Assembly (NCBI GenBank): GCA_946699065.1
Contig: CAMPDV010000099.1
Span: forward strand, 682,001-746,000
DNA: 64,000 nucleotides
Reading direction: 5' to 3'
From: Loxodes magnus
Lineage: Eukaryota; Ciliophora; Karyorelictea; Loxodida; Loxodidae
The notes beneath the pieces were generated by a model that worked only from the letters and a program-made list of their open reading frames with translations, had not been told where the DNA came from and did not search any database. Below, in pieces: positions 1 to 11,529 of this stretch (its first letter is position 1; each line of letters starts with the position of its first letter). Made by a program: the position numbers and the translations under genes.

Positions 1-900
1 CTAAATATATTAATTATTAATATTTTATTATATATGTCTAAATATTTCTTTCCTGCATTCTCTTCGTTTTTTATTTTCCTTGTATATTCACTATTTCTTC
101 TTAATTATTTAAGCTATTAACTTTAACTTTATCTACTATTCTATTCTAAATCCTATTCTATTATTTTGCTAAGATTTATATCTTTATCTATTTTTTATTG
201 CCTTTTTTCTTGCAATCATATATAAAATTAAATTTTTTTTGCTTGATGATAAAATTATTTCGATCTCCAGATGATATATTTAGTTATCTCTTAATAATTA
301 TACTTAAATAATTGATTCCTATTAATTTATAAAATTTTATTTCAAATTTCTTTTCTTCAACCATTTAAAGCATTTTTTATAAAATTTAGATCTAAAGGAG
401 ATTTTTCCCGTTTTTTATGAAATTTTTCCCTTCTATGAAAAAATAAAAATTTCGATTACTAAGTTTTTAATTAAAAAAAATTATATTTAGGATTCATTTT
501 TTTAACTTAAAGCAATTTAACTTAATTTATTTTTAGCTTGATATCAGTCTAAACAAAATTTAACATTTTTATTAATCTAGAGCTTATTTCATTTAGAAAT
601 CATTTTCAACAATTTACATTTATTTCCTTTAATTCAATCTTAGAATTTTGCTAGTTTTTTTATTTTTCTAAGTGTTATTTTAAATATTCGCTCTTCTAAC
701 TTTAAAATTTTTTTTTATTTTCTTTATCATTCTTCTAGCTAAATTTCTCTCATAATATAAAAATGAATTATAAATTCTCTCTATAGTATAAAACTTTATA
801 CATTTTCTTTACGTCAAGAAAATAACTACAATAGTTACCTAGCATTTAATATAGAGATATAAGGATTATTTTTAGATGCTTTATTTCATTTTACTACCAT
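1..900 (-). CDS. Possible coding region, partial, running off the window start
   Basis: Read on the minus strand from an ATG at 900 with UAR as Gln and UGA as Trp, this stretch gives a Lys/Glu/Gln-rich, helix-prone sequence with regularly placed hydrophobics and several UGA codons in contexts such as LEEW and FQDW. The plus strand is strongly T-rich, so the minus strand is purine-rich, as in the recognised genes of this window. I recognise no domain and have no paralogue to align. Because this code lacks unconditional stops, an open frame proves nothing, so the call is weak. Any true end would lie outside the window. Confidence 0.22.
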
Positions 901-2353
901 TTTTTTTAATATTTTTAAGTAATTTTCTACTTTCTTGGAATATTAATTCTCAATTTTATTTCAAAGAAGGAAAATTTGATACTCCAAACTTAATTCTATA
1001 AGTTATTTTGTTGGCAACATAAATAAAAATTAGCAAGATAATTGTACTTGTAAAAAAAGAAAGTGAGAACTAGTGATAGTAAAAGAAGTCTCTATCATAT
1101 TAACTTTTTTTATTGTTCAAATGATTAAAAATAAGAAATTAAACTTTAGATTATACTATATAGTAACCTATCTTTATAATGCTTTATTCATTTTCTAGAT
1201 TAAATGCTTTTTTTTCTGTTAAATAATTCTTGTGATATATCTCAAATGGATTTATTAAACTAGTATATAGAATTTAAATATTTTAATTGTAAGTCTGATT
1301 ATTTAATTTGATTATTGGAAAGTTTTATTTAATGAAAATTTGCATAGTCTCATAAATTTAAGTGTTCTATGATCTTTTTTATTAGATTGATTCTGATTAA
1401 TAACTTGTTAGCTTTAGATATTAGGTATGTTTAATCTAGGTATTTAATATCTTCGAGACTATTGAGTTTGATAGATGCTTCTAACTTAGTCTAAATTCTT
1501 GATATCTATAATCTTTGGAAATTTTAGTCCTTAGTATGCTTTTAGTTTTGAAGATATTATTATACTTTCAATTTATTTTGGTGATCGAAATTTATTAGCT
1601 TTCAACTAAATTGAAAATGATCAAGTTAATATTATTTTAGTAAAATCTTGCAAGCTAAGTTTTCCTTAGTTTAGCTTTCCATATTATATTTTTATAAATA
1701 AATTAAGCTGGAGGATTATATTACGATTTTCTATCTTAATTTACTTCAACTGCTAATATACTAAATGCTAAATATTTAAGAAACCTTTTTTCTTTTTTTT
1801 AAAATCAAATTTATTTCTAGCTTATTTTATAATTTTAAGGTTTTTTCATTCCTACAACAAATTCAGTTTACCAAATAATAGTATGCTTACATTTAAAAGA
1901 ACTTTGACTTATGCGATATATTTTATAATTTTTTCTATAAGAGAAAATTTATAAATAAGTCTTGTCTTTACCAATTTTTTTTATTCTTAAGACTTACATT
2001 TATTAGCTTTAAGATCCTTACACAAAACTTAGAAGATAGTTGAAAAATTCGCAGTAACTAATTCTAAAAAAACTATCCCACTTTTATATTCTCGCTAAAA
2101 AAAATACTTTTATGTTTAAGTTAGATTTTCTATTTATCACCTATACTGCATAGTGATAACTATTATTCTCAAATATAATCACTCTTATAATTAAAATATG
2201 ATTGAGATAACTATTATTTTATTTTATCTTATATTTACTTAAAAAACATTGACTAATAGGTTTGAATTTAAAAATATTTAGATTTATATTTACCTTTTAA
2301 TTTCAGACTCAAATATTAGTTAGATAGGTTTAAGTAAAAATTTTTTAAGTCTT
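901..2353. other. AT-rich intergenic sequence
   Basis: T-rich plus strand with no motif, RNA gene or repeat that I can support. It lies just downstream (3') of the C14-WWE gene that ends at 2354 on the minus strand, so its right-hand part should hold that gene's 3' UTR. Confidence 0.5.
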
Positions 2354-4846
2354 TCAGATACTTTCAAGTATCTACTCCACTTTTGAAGGTTCTCCAAATA
2401 TTACTAAACCTAAAGGAACATCGTTTTATATTTCCCTTATGTTGAACTTCTCCTTTGTTTGGATGTTTTATTTAATATTTTTTGCGAAATCTATTTTATA
2501 AATTATTTCTTCTATTTCAATGTAAACTTGCTTACTTCCTATTTTTTAACTTTTAACCAGTTCTTTTTAACAATCAGTTTAAAAATCTTACCAGATAGTT
2601 TCATTTTTTCATTGCCATATTTAATCTAATCAACTTTCATTTTCTATAATTTATCTTACTTTTTTACTTGAGCATCTTATTTATTAGAAATTCTACAAGT
2701 CTATATTATAAAAGTTGTTATCAATTTTCATTTTAAACCTATCTATCTTTTTTTCAAAAGCTAAGTTAAGAACTGTATTAGAATATCTATCATAAACTTA
2801 AAAGTTCCCAAAATTGTCTTATCATTCTCATTATTTTTTTAATTTAAAACTAAAATTCTCGTCTATTTACACTATATTTAAGTTGGAATCTTATGGCATG
2901 TTTAGGTCTTAATTTTATTTTGAAATGAATGCAAAATAGTAACTTTTTTGGAATATTTTGTGCTAAAAAATTTATTTATTTCGGGAAATTTTGACATTAT
3001 TTGCTTACTTACCTCGAGGTAAAAAATTAATTTTAAATTATGGATTTTTCTAATTTCTATTAATAACTTAAGCTGGAATTTTTAATTCTTCAATATGTTC
3101 TTTTTTCTGCGTTCTAGTTAAAATGAATTCTTATTCAGAGAAATCACAAAAGTCAATTTATTCTTTTTTGAAAGCTTCTAAGTTTCTAATCTCTTATGAA
3201 AGAGAAATTTCCGTTTGCTAGCATTTTTTAATCAAGTTAACGAGTTGAAGAGTCATTACAGATCCTTTTTACGTTCCCATACTTGTACTATATTCTTGAC
3301 AAGAAAATAAGATTTTTAAGTTATCTTTAATCGTTTTTTGTGGTTGCTGTATTAATTCAATTTCAACTCTACAGCAATCAAAAAAGGCGAATATAACAGA
3401 ATTTTTCAGATCTGCTAAACTATTCGTAATAGATATTAGATCTAGTCGATTTCCGTTACTATCAACGCCATATGTATTAGTATCGTTTTTACTAGTTTTT
3501 TTGATGCCTCCATGTCCGGAATAGTAAAAGAATATTTGAATATTAGAGTAATTTTCCATTTTAACTTCTCCTATTAAAGTGTTTATTGTATCTCCTATTT
3601 CCGTTGCACTTTAATTTAAGTACTAATATATTTTAAAATTAAATTAACTTTATAACTCGGAAATCAATTTGACATCCTGTTCAGGACACTCTAAATTTCC
3701 AAGTTCTTCAATATAATTGGAGTTACCAATGCAAATTGCTATTTTTTTTTAAGATCCTTTCTAATTTCTAGTCTCTCGCTTTATCATCATTTTTGAAATT
3801 TTATTAAATTCATTTCACTTTGAAATTTAAAGTCTCGAATATGAAAAATGTCTGAAGTTAATTAATTCTAAATTTAGTGCTTCACTAAGAAACTTGTTAG
3901 CAATTCCCTTTAATTTATAGATTCCAATCTAAAGGAAAATAAGTAATAAAGATTTATGGTAAACATGAGGTAAGCAAACTAAAAATTTGATAAGATATCT
4001 TTTTGTCTATTCTTAAGAAATAAAATTACTTTAATATGATTCTCATATAAACTAATTACTTTCATTATTGCTTTTAAGTTTTAATTCTAAATATAATTTA
4101 TCGGACTTTATACCTTTATTAATATAATTGAATAATCAACAAAGTTCAAAATGAATGTGATACCTTCTTAGTTAGATTCTAAAATTGAAGTAAGAAGATA
4201 GATAAATTATCACTATCTACAAAATGCTAGAATTGACTAATATTGATTGTTGATCGTTGTTAGTAAAATCTGATCTTCAAAGTTTGTAAAAAAAGTCAAA
4301 AGCGAATAATTTCGCTAATAAATCAAAAATCTTATATTTAAGAACAAAGGTATTAATAAAGCCTAGGTACCTTTATAGTTATTCAACAGTCCAACTACTT
4401 TAAATTTTATCCTTCTGCTATTTTGCTTATATTAATAAAAATAGTTAGCTAGAAATCTAATAAATGCTAGCTCAAAATTACTTTTATTAAATTGATCTTA
4501 ATTACTCCCTTCAATTCCAGTTGATTATATTTCCTCTTAAATTTAGACTAGTTATAATTATATATTAATACTGATTTAGGCGCTAATTAAGAAAATTATA
4601 TTAGCTATATCAAAATTATCTGGTAAATTATAAAAAATGAAAATCGAAGATAGTCCAACAAATTATTTAGTTTCACTATTTTTTTTCTTAGCATATCTCA
4701 CTGAAACTATTAGAAGCGTCATTTTTTTTAAATTTATTATTCTGTCTAATTTACCTTTTTTAAAGTACTCATTAGTTGAGAATTGTTAGAGAGTTTTGGA
4801 TAGCTTAAGATTAAAAAATAGCTAAGCTATCATCAGCTGATTTCAT
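2354..4846 (-). CDS. Caspase-like (C14) protease with C-terminal tandem WWE domains
   Basis: About 830 codons with UAR=Gln and UGA=Trp. Residues about 369-560 form a caspase/metacaspase-type domain: strand 1 IAICIGNSNY, then FFYYSGHGG with His445, then FAFFDCCRVE with the catalytic-position Cys492, then a small-subunit-like stretch LFSCQEY...GSVMT. WWE1 starts at WEWQDNFGNFQVYD (about 673) and WWE2 at IWQWKNETIWQDF (about 743). Three of the WWE tryptophans are UGA and two are UGG. The protein ends VPLGLVIFG...ILESI then UGA at 2354-2356, matching the ends of the 9 kb and 36 kb paralogues. The N-terminal 370 residues look helical; their part nearest the protease aligns with the 54 kb pseudogene. 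The start at 4846 is tentative. About 13 in-frame UGA codons fall inside. Known C14 enzymes cleave proteins; known WWE domains bind ADP-ribose-type ligands. The substrate is unknown. Confidence 0.82.
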
Positions 4847-6390
4847 TTTGCATGCATTTATATATTTTACTTCTTAGATTATTATGAATTAAGTTGCTTC
4901 AAATAACTAAGAGATATTAAATTAATTATACCTCTAAAAATAGATTTAACTTAGCCAATTTAACTATAATATACTAGGTTTTGAGAAGATATATGTATTT
5001 ATATCAATAAATAAACTAATTATATCTATTTAAAAAGGCTAATAAAGAATATTATATGACTAGCTTATTTCATTATCTTTAGGCTTTAAAATACATACTT
5101 AGTAGTGTTTTAAGAGTCATAGTAAAAATGAGGATGTGAATTTTTATTATTTGAGTAAAGAAATTATATCAAAAACTATTTTTTTCAAAGATTTGTTTCT
5201 CTCACTTTAGCTATTTAAAATGATTTACACTTGAATCATTTTTTTAGTTCTAGTAATTAAGAATAAAATGAAAATCGTTAGATGATATTAAGATATGAGA
5301 GAAAGAAATTTAAAGGTATATCAAAAAGTTTATTCAGGTAAGTTCAGATATAGAGAATAGCTTATTACTATAAGATAAAGCTCTTAGTTGATTTATTATT
5401 AAAAGATCAAAAATTTTTAATTGTAATTGTCTATTTTCAACAATTCTAACATGACTGCAAGTGATGATAGCTTTTTAAATAAGATTCATTATTATGTTGT
5501 AAATTTATAAAATTGAGACTAGCTTTTTGATTTAAAGCTATGACGATTTATTATTATTCAAACTATTTTGACAAAGACTAAATCATTAAAAAGAAATATT
5601 ATAATATTTTTAAATCCAGTCTTGAGAGCATTAATAGAAACTAAATTTAGTTAAATCATATCTAGATAAAATAAATTCAATATCTTATTATTAATTTAAG
5701 TTATTCATATGAAGCTTTTCATATCATTTTTAATAAGTTAAGTTAAATAAATCCATTCTCATTTTTTATTTCCTTGCTTTTAGATTTTATATAAATTTAA
5801 GGGAGTTGGCTTAAAATAATTTTATAGCTTTTTAGGAAAATATTTCTTTTTGAGAATCTCTGTTTTTTGTAGCTTAGATATCTTAAAAATAAGAAAAATC
5901 AACTTTTATCTCTTTTTAATTAATTAAATATTTCATTTTTTTTCGATTTAAGATGAATATCTTAAAAGTAGCTTATTTGACAATAAACGTGACCAACTTT
6001 AAACTTCTACTACTAAATTTCTAAATACATGAATAAAGTCAATTCAAGGACTTACAATTTTTTAATTATATGAGTTATTCTCACCAAGCTCATAGCAATT
6101 TACAGAAACTTACGTTTTTATCATTCAAAGAAGAATGTTCATTTATATAAAAAAATCTATACTTATCTTAATTGATAAGTATTAAACCATTTGAATTTTA
6201 TATAATTTTATTACCTCCTAATTGGGACTAAAACTCACTCATTAGCAAACCCTTCCATAACTTTTTTCTCGAGATACACTTATTTTTTCTGAGCTACATT
6301 TATATAATAATATATCTTATATAACTTATATAATTATCGAATTTAAACTCAAACTAACTATTTTTAAGAAAATTATAAATTAAATTATAA
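4847..6390. other. AT-rich intergenic sequence
   Basis: No gene, repeat or RNA is supported here. The left part should carry the promoter and 5' UTR of the minus-strand C14-WWE gene, or further N-terminal coding sequence if that gene starts upstream of 4846. The right end leads into the tRNA-Val at 6391. Confidence 0.45.
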
Positions 6391-6463
6391 GCAGACATGG
6401 CCTAGTGGCTATGACGACTTCTTTACACGCAGTAGGTCGTGGGTTCGAACCCCGCTGTCTGTA
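6391..6463 (+). tRNA. tRNA-Val (anticodon TAC), one mispair in the anticodon stem
   Basis: This 73-nt cloverleaf has acceptor GCAGACA pairing with TGTCTGT, a B box GGGTTCGAAC, and loop TTTACAC giving anticodon TAC (6424-6426). A T-run just downstream fits a pol III terminator. Compared with the minus-strand copy at 18428-18500 it has T instead of G at tRNA index 30, which leaves a T-C mismatch in the anticodon stem, so it may be weakened or decaying. It forms a pair with the tRNA-Pro at 6686, and this pair is repeated in inverted order near 41 kb. Confidence 0.88.
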
Positions 6464-6685
6464 TATTTTTAAATTTAAATTTTGTAAACTTGAATAAACA
6501 AACTACTGATAAAAAAAAACCAACTTTAGATATTTATCTAATTAATTAAAGAAGAAAGAAGTCAAATAATTAGCATTGAAATTAAATAATCTTATCAATA
6601 AATACTCTATTTATAAATATGGTATCAACTATCATTAAAAGGAACTAAATGTTTTCATTTTATTATCGTTTTATTTAAAATAAAA

Positions 6686-6757
6686 GGGCTGTTCCGGGAA
6701 TTGAACCCGGGACCTCTCGCACCCTAAGCGAGAATCATACCACTAGACCAAACAACC
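6686..6757 (-). tRNA. tRNA-Pro (anticodon AGG)
   Basis: A 72-nt gene reading from 6757 downward. Acceptor GGTTGTT pairs with AACAGCC, the loop TTAGGGT gives anticodon AGG, and the B box is GGTTCAATTCC. Four T follow on the minus strand as a terminator. Its sequence and its upstream flank (about 6758-6830) match the plus-strand tRNA-Pro at 41008-41079, showing an inverted duplication rather than chance similarity. Confidence 0.95.
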
Positions 6758-9021
6758 TTGTAATAATATTAAAATCAATACAATATAAAGAGCTTTTATA
6801 AAACTTTAAGCTTTTATTTTAAACTTAATTATTGGGTTCTATTTACTTAAAAAATCCTCAAAATTTATGCTATTATCTATTTCATTATAGATCAAAGAAA
6901 TAAATCTAGATTTACATTTTTTTTCTAATGTTTATTAAACCTAACAAATAAAATACTAAGTAGATAATTTTCTAAATTCTTCCCCAAATAAAATGAAAAA
7001 TATGAAAATTGAAGAATAAATTTCTAAAATAACTCACTAAAGAAAAAAAATTTAAGTTGGAATCATTTATTTACAAAAAAAACAAATCTATAACAGAAAA
7101 AATTATTTTTTTAACTTTTCTCTCTTCCAATAAATTTTCATTTTGGTTATAAAATTTTTTCATAAAGAATCTAATCCTGTTCTACTAAATATAGATGGTT
7201 ACAAGAATTTCCTTATTAAATATATACAGTTCTAGTAATAAAATCTTTGTTCTAATGCTTTAAAAAATAATAAAATTTAAAAAAGTGGAAGCATTATAGG
7301 AAAATTAATTAGTTTAAAGCTTTTATTTGTTTATCTTTTTTAATCATTAATATCCTTAATTTCAGCATTTCTTTATGCATCATATTATATAATAGTAGAT
7401 AGGAATTTCTGTAAATATAAATTTTAAACTTCTTAACTATCTAGAATTTTGCGGGATTAATAATTAAAAAAATTTTGGATTGAAGAAAAAAAACATTAAT
7501 GAAGCTTAGTAAAAGAAAAGTTAGCGTAATAAACATAATAAATTTAATGTGAAATAATCATTTAAAAACTAATTTTTTTTAAATAAATAAATAAAGAACA
7601 ATATATGAAAATCAAAACTACTAAAAAAGATATTTCTCTCGAGTTGAGTTTATTTCATTTTGTTTAATTGGGATTTATCTTATCTTTTTATTGATAATTA
7701 TGATCAACTAATAATTTTTATAGAAATAACCTTTAAAAATTTAATTTTTTTTTACTTATTTAAGAGTCTTGAAGCTACTAAGAAAACTAAAAATTAATAA
7801 TAGCGTTTTGTCTACATAACTAAATAAATATTCTTAAATTTTTAAGTTTTACCTTTTTATTTTATTTATGGTTAATAAGAAAAAAGAAAGAGATCTTTTA
7901 AACTTCAGCTAAAAATACTTGTAAGCAATAAATTAAGAAAACTATTTATTAATCTTAGGATTACTATAAATCATTATATAACTTGATAAAGTTAAATGAT
8001 CTACACTTTATTTTTTATGATATAAATTTAAACTTAATTTATTGCCTTTACAACGAAATTTTTATTATTTCCATGCTCAAATTGTTACTTTTAACTACTA
8101 ATCTAATTTAAAACTTTTTTAAAGCATTTCACTTATCTAGTAAAACTTTTAAAGAAGATTTAAGATTATTATAAATGAGCTATTTAAAATGCTTCTCGTA
8201 ATAAGTTTTGATTTTGTCTTTAATTTTGGAATTTTAAGATTCTAGATAAATAGCATAATAATTTATTTTATGAACTATTTACAAAATAAAAAATATTCGT
8301 TATACTAAATTTTATTTGTATTTATCTCTAGAAGTGCTTTATGTCTGTTAGATTTTCTACTCTTATATTTTAAAATTTCCCACAATGAAAGTCGAAGTTA
8401 TTATATTAGAATTTGAAATTTCTTTTCATTTTTTAATGATTGCTATTTATTACATTGTAATAGTTAAAGAACTTATTAATTCAAATTAAATTTCTATAAA
8501 GCTTTAAACTAAATTAAGATTATATAGTTCTCTTCATTTTGTTAGAATTAGATTTATAGCATTTTTTATTTTATTTATAAGGTTAGATCAATGCTTAAGA
8601 TCTTTATCATTATTATTAATTATAATTTAAGTTTATTAAGTGAATTTAGCTACAAATTAATAGAAACTACTTCGAATGCTATTTTTTTACTTTCTAGGTT
8701 ATATTAAGTTTTTTATTTCTTAGTCATAATTATTCTCTCCTTTGACCAAGCAAAACTCTAATTAATTCCTTTTTTTATTTTTTTATTTTAAGAAACCTGA
8801 ATTTTTAATATCTAAATTAGGTTTTTTCTTTGTGAAATAGAGTATATGCTTAAAAGATAAATCTATTGTTCAAACTTTATACTAAATACCTTTAATTTAT
8901 TAATCAATCATTCTTCAATAATTTAGCAGACAAAATCTTCATTAAATACAATTTTTATAATATATAAGATATAAGATATATTTAATTATAGCTTTAAGTT
9001 TGTATAGTTTAACTCAGAGCT
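6758..9021. other. AT-rich intergenic sequence, left end shared with the 41 kb locus
   Basis: The first 70 or so bases after the tRNA-Pro are repeated in inverted orientation at about 40935-41007. The middle part has diverged beyond what I can align by eye. The last stretch is the 3' flank of the WWE gene, again similar to the 39.5 kb flank for some tens of bases. Nothing else is supported. Confidence 0.5.
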
Positions 9022-11529
9022 TCAAATTCTCTTCATCAAGCTGTTCACAGCTTCCTATTATCCATAAATTATTATTCCTGTTGGCTTGTTTCCTTATACT
9101 TTTCTAATTTTTCTTTCATTTCCTGTCAAATTGTTTATTTGTAGTGATTTATTAAAGTCTATTATATAGATTTAATTTTGAATCTCCATTTAAAATATCT
9201 ATTTTCCTTATTCATAAGCTTTTCTTATTAAAAATTATTAATTTTAGTCATAATCTTTTCAGTTATAATCATCTCTTCATTACCATAAAGATGAGTCTTT
9301 ATTGTTGGTAGTTGCTTTTCTAATTGCTCTTATTACTCCTGTCTAGGCATTCGATTATTTATTGGTATCTAAGTTTATAATATAATAATTATGTCTAATT
9401 TTTACCTAAAATTTAGAAATGTTTTAAAAACTTGCGAAAACAAAAATAAGTACTATTTCGTTTTCATATTCTTAAAATCTTCCATATTCGTCTTATCACT
9501 CATACTTAACATTTATTATTGAATTGAAAGATTAATCCACTTTATATTATTAGACACCCTATAATTTACTAGGCAATTATGCAGTTTTTCGATCTGGAAT
9601 GAAAGCGAAATAAGGAATGTCTTCTTAAACTTATTAAACATTTTTGCTTTAAAAGTTAAGCTTCTAAGGTTATATCTGCTATTAATTTTAATTTACTATG
9701 CTTAACTATTTTGATTATTAAGTCTGCATTTATTTAAATGATTGGAACATTTGCAAATGCATTTAAATTAGCTACTAAATTTTAGGATCCTAAATCTACT
9801 GAGATTTTGCAACTTTATCAAAAATATCTAAGTAATCCTGCGACTTACTTCCTAAAGATCCTGATTATTAAATTTCAGTTAAATATCTTAAAAATATTAT
9901 TTATAGAAATTGAACTAAGCTGGTTTGATCTAAATATTTGAAATCATTTTTATAATTTTGATAGATCTAATCAAAGCATTTCTGTATATCCATATGCTTT
10001 TCATTTTAATATAGTAACTTAAAATAGGCTAAATTTAAGGGAATGTTATAGGGTTACTTTTAGCATAATTCTTCAAGTTCTAATATCGGTGATCTTTATT
10101 TTCCGTTTTTTAAGTCTTTTTGAATCGATTAAATCTTCAATTAAAATTAGATTTATTGTTTTTTATTTTCTTAAGGAATTTTCATTCCCATTAAAGGATT
10201 AGAAGTAACTTTTTAAGATTAATTATCTTAGCTTTAATTTTAAATATCCATCCAATTTTAATTTTAAGGTTAGAAATATTTAGAAGGTTTTGAAACAGCA
10301 TTCTATGAGTTTTATTATTGCATTTTATTTTGCAATGGTACTATATCTTTTGGAGATTGATTTTACTATTCCTTTTATAAAATTTATTCATTTTGTAAAG
10401 ACTTTCTTTATTATTAAAAATTAACTTCGCCTTAGGTTTACTTTTAGTTACTTCATTCAAATTTCTCCCAATATTTTTCTTATTAAGGCTCTTTAATTTT
10501 ATTTTGTTAAGTATTGACTTAAGCTGTTTAAGGTCTTTTCATTATTTAAGACTCTGCTTAGTTTTTCTAAATTTCATTTTATCTTAACTGCTATTATGAA
10601 GAATGAGTTATTCTATTTTGTACTTAACTGTCTTATTTTTATTCTATTTACTTTATTTAATATTGATGATATAGAAATAAATCCGAATTCATTTTATTAG
10701 AATAAGGATCTAATGATGAATTTCTTTTTGGATTTGATTCTTGTTTTTAATTTCTTTAATTAATGCTTTATGCTTATAACTTAGCTTATTAATCCTTCAA
10801 ATCTTATTAATTACTATTTTATTAATGATTAATATTTTTTCCTTTACTTTAATTAACTAAAGAAGATTGAAAGCTTTTCTATGTATTTTAAGAAAAGTTT
10901 TAATGCTTTATTTATGTTGAGGAACTTCTTTATTAGTTTCCCTATTACTCTCATCTCGAAAGCCTTTATTATTTTAAAGCTACATCTTTCATTTGCTACT
11001 ATAATTATTTTTCCTACTCCTTTATTTGCTGCATTTATCGATAATTAGGATCATTTAATATATTTCATTATTCTAAAGAAGCTTTTACTGGTTCTTACTT
11101 TTACACTTATCTTTGGTTGTTATCTTTAGCTTAATAAATTTTCTATTCCTTAACAGTGTTATAGAAAGTCTTATCATATTTACCTTAAGCTTCCGATTTT
11201 TTTAAAATATCAAATATTGGAGATCCTTGAAAATTTGATAATAAATCATTCTATTGTCTCATTGCTTAAGATGGATGATAATTTTAAGAAATAGAAGGAT
11301 GCTTATTGTTAGAATGAAAGTTATTTTATGGAAATGAAACAACTTCGTCTTCACCCTAAATTTTCATATTTTTACTCTAGAATGTCTTGGAAATGTTTGA
11401 GCTCTAATTCCTTTACTAAGAGATCTAAGATTATATTGATTCTATTCCTTTATTTATATTTCAAGTTTTTCCTCATTACTATTTTATCTCTTACTCATAC
11501 TTCAAGTTCTTTTATCCTCCTTTTGACAT
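9022..11529 (-). CDS. Gln-rich protein with tandem C-terminal WWE domains, no protease
   Basis: An 835-codon frame read with UAR=Gln and UGA=Trp from ATG 11529 to UGA 9022-9024. Residues 1-480 are low-complexity and Gln/Asn/Ser-rich with short coiled-coil stretches (for example IKEQEKQLQQQMKD). A helical middle block begins near ELEELCQKQPYNIPLNL and is shared with the 36 kb gene. WWE1 reads YEWQDEYGRFQEY (Trp678 = UGA); WWE2 reads LWQWRDDYNWKDY (Trp749 = UGG, Trp751 and Trp757 = UGA). A short tail follows, PTGIIIYG...SLMKRI then UGA. Eight internal UGA and three UGG codons encode Trp. The C-terminal 500 residues align almost residue for residue with the 36213-39479 gene, but here the N-terminus lacks the caspase-like module. 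Tandem WWE in known proteins (Deltex type) reads ADP-ribose-type ligands; the role here is inferred. Confidence 0.88.

Noticed and set aside
3269-3559. A separate 96-codon C14 mini-protein
   Set aside because: Only the piece of the larger C14-WWE gene that lacks reassigned codons; the frame continues in both directions with paralogue support.
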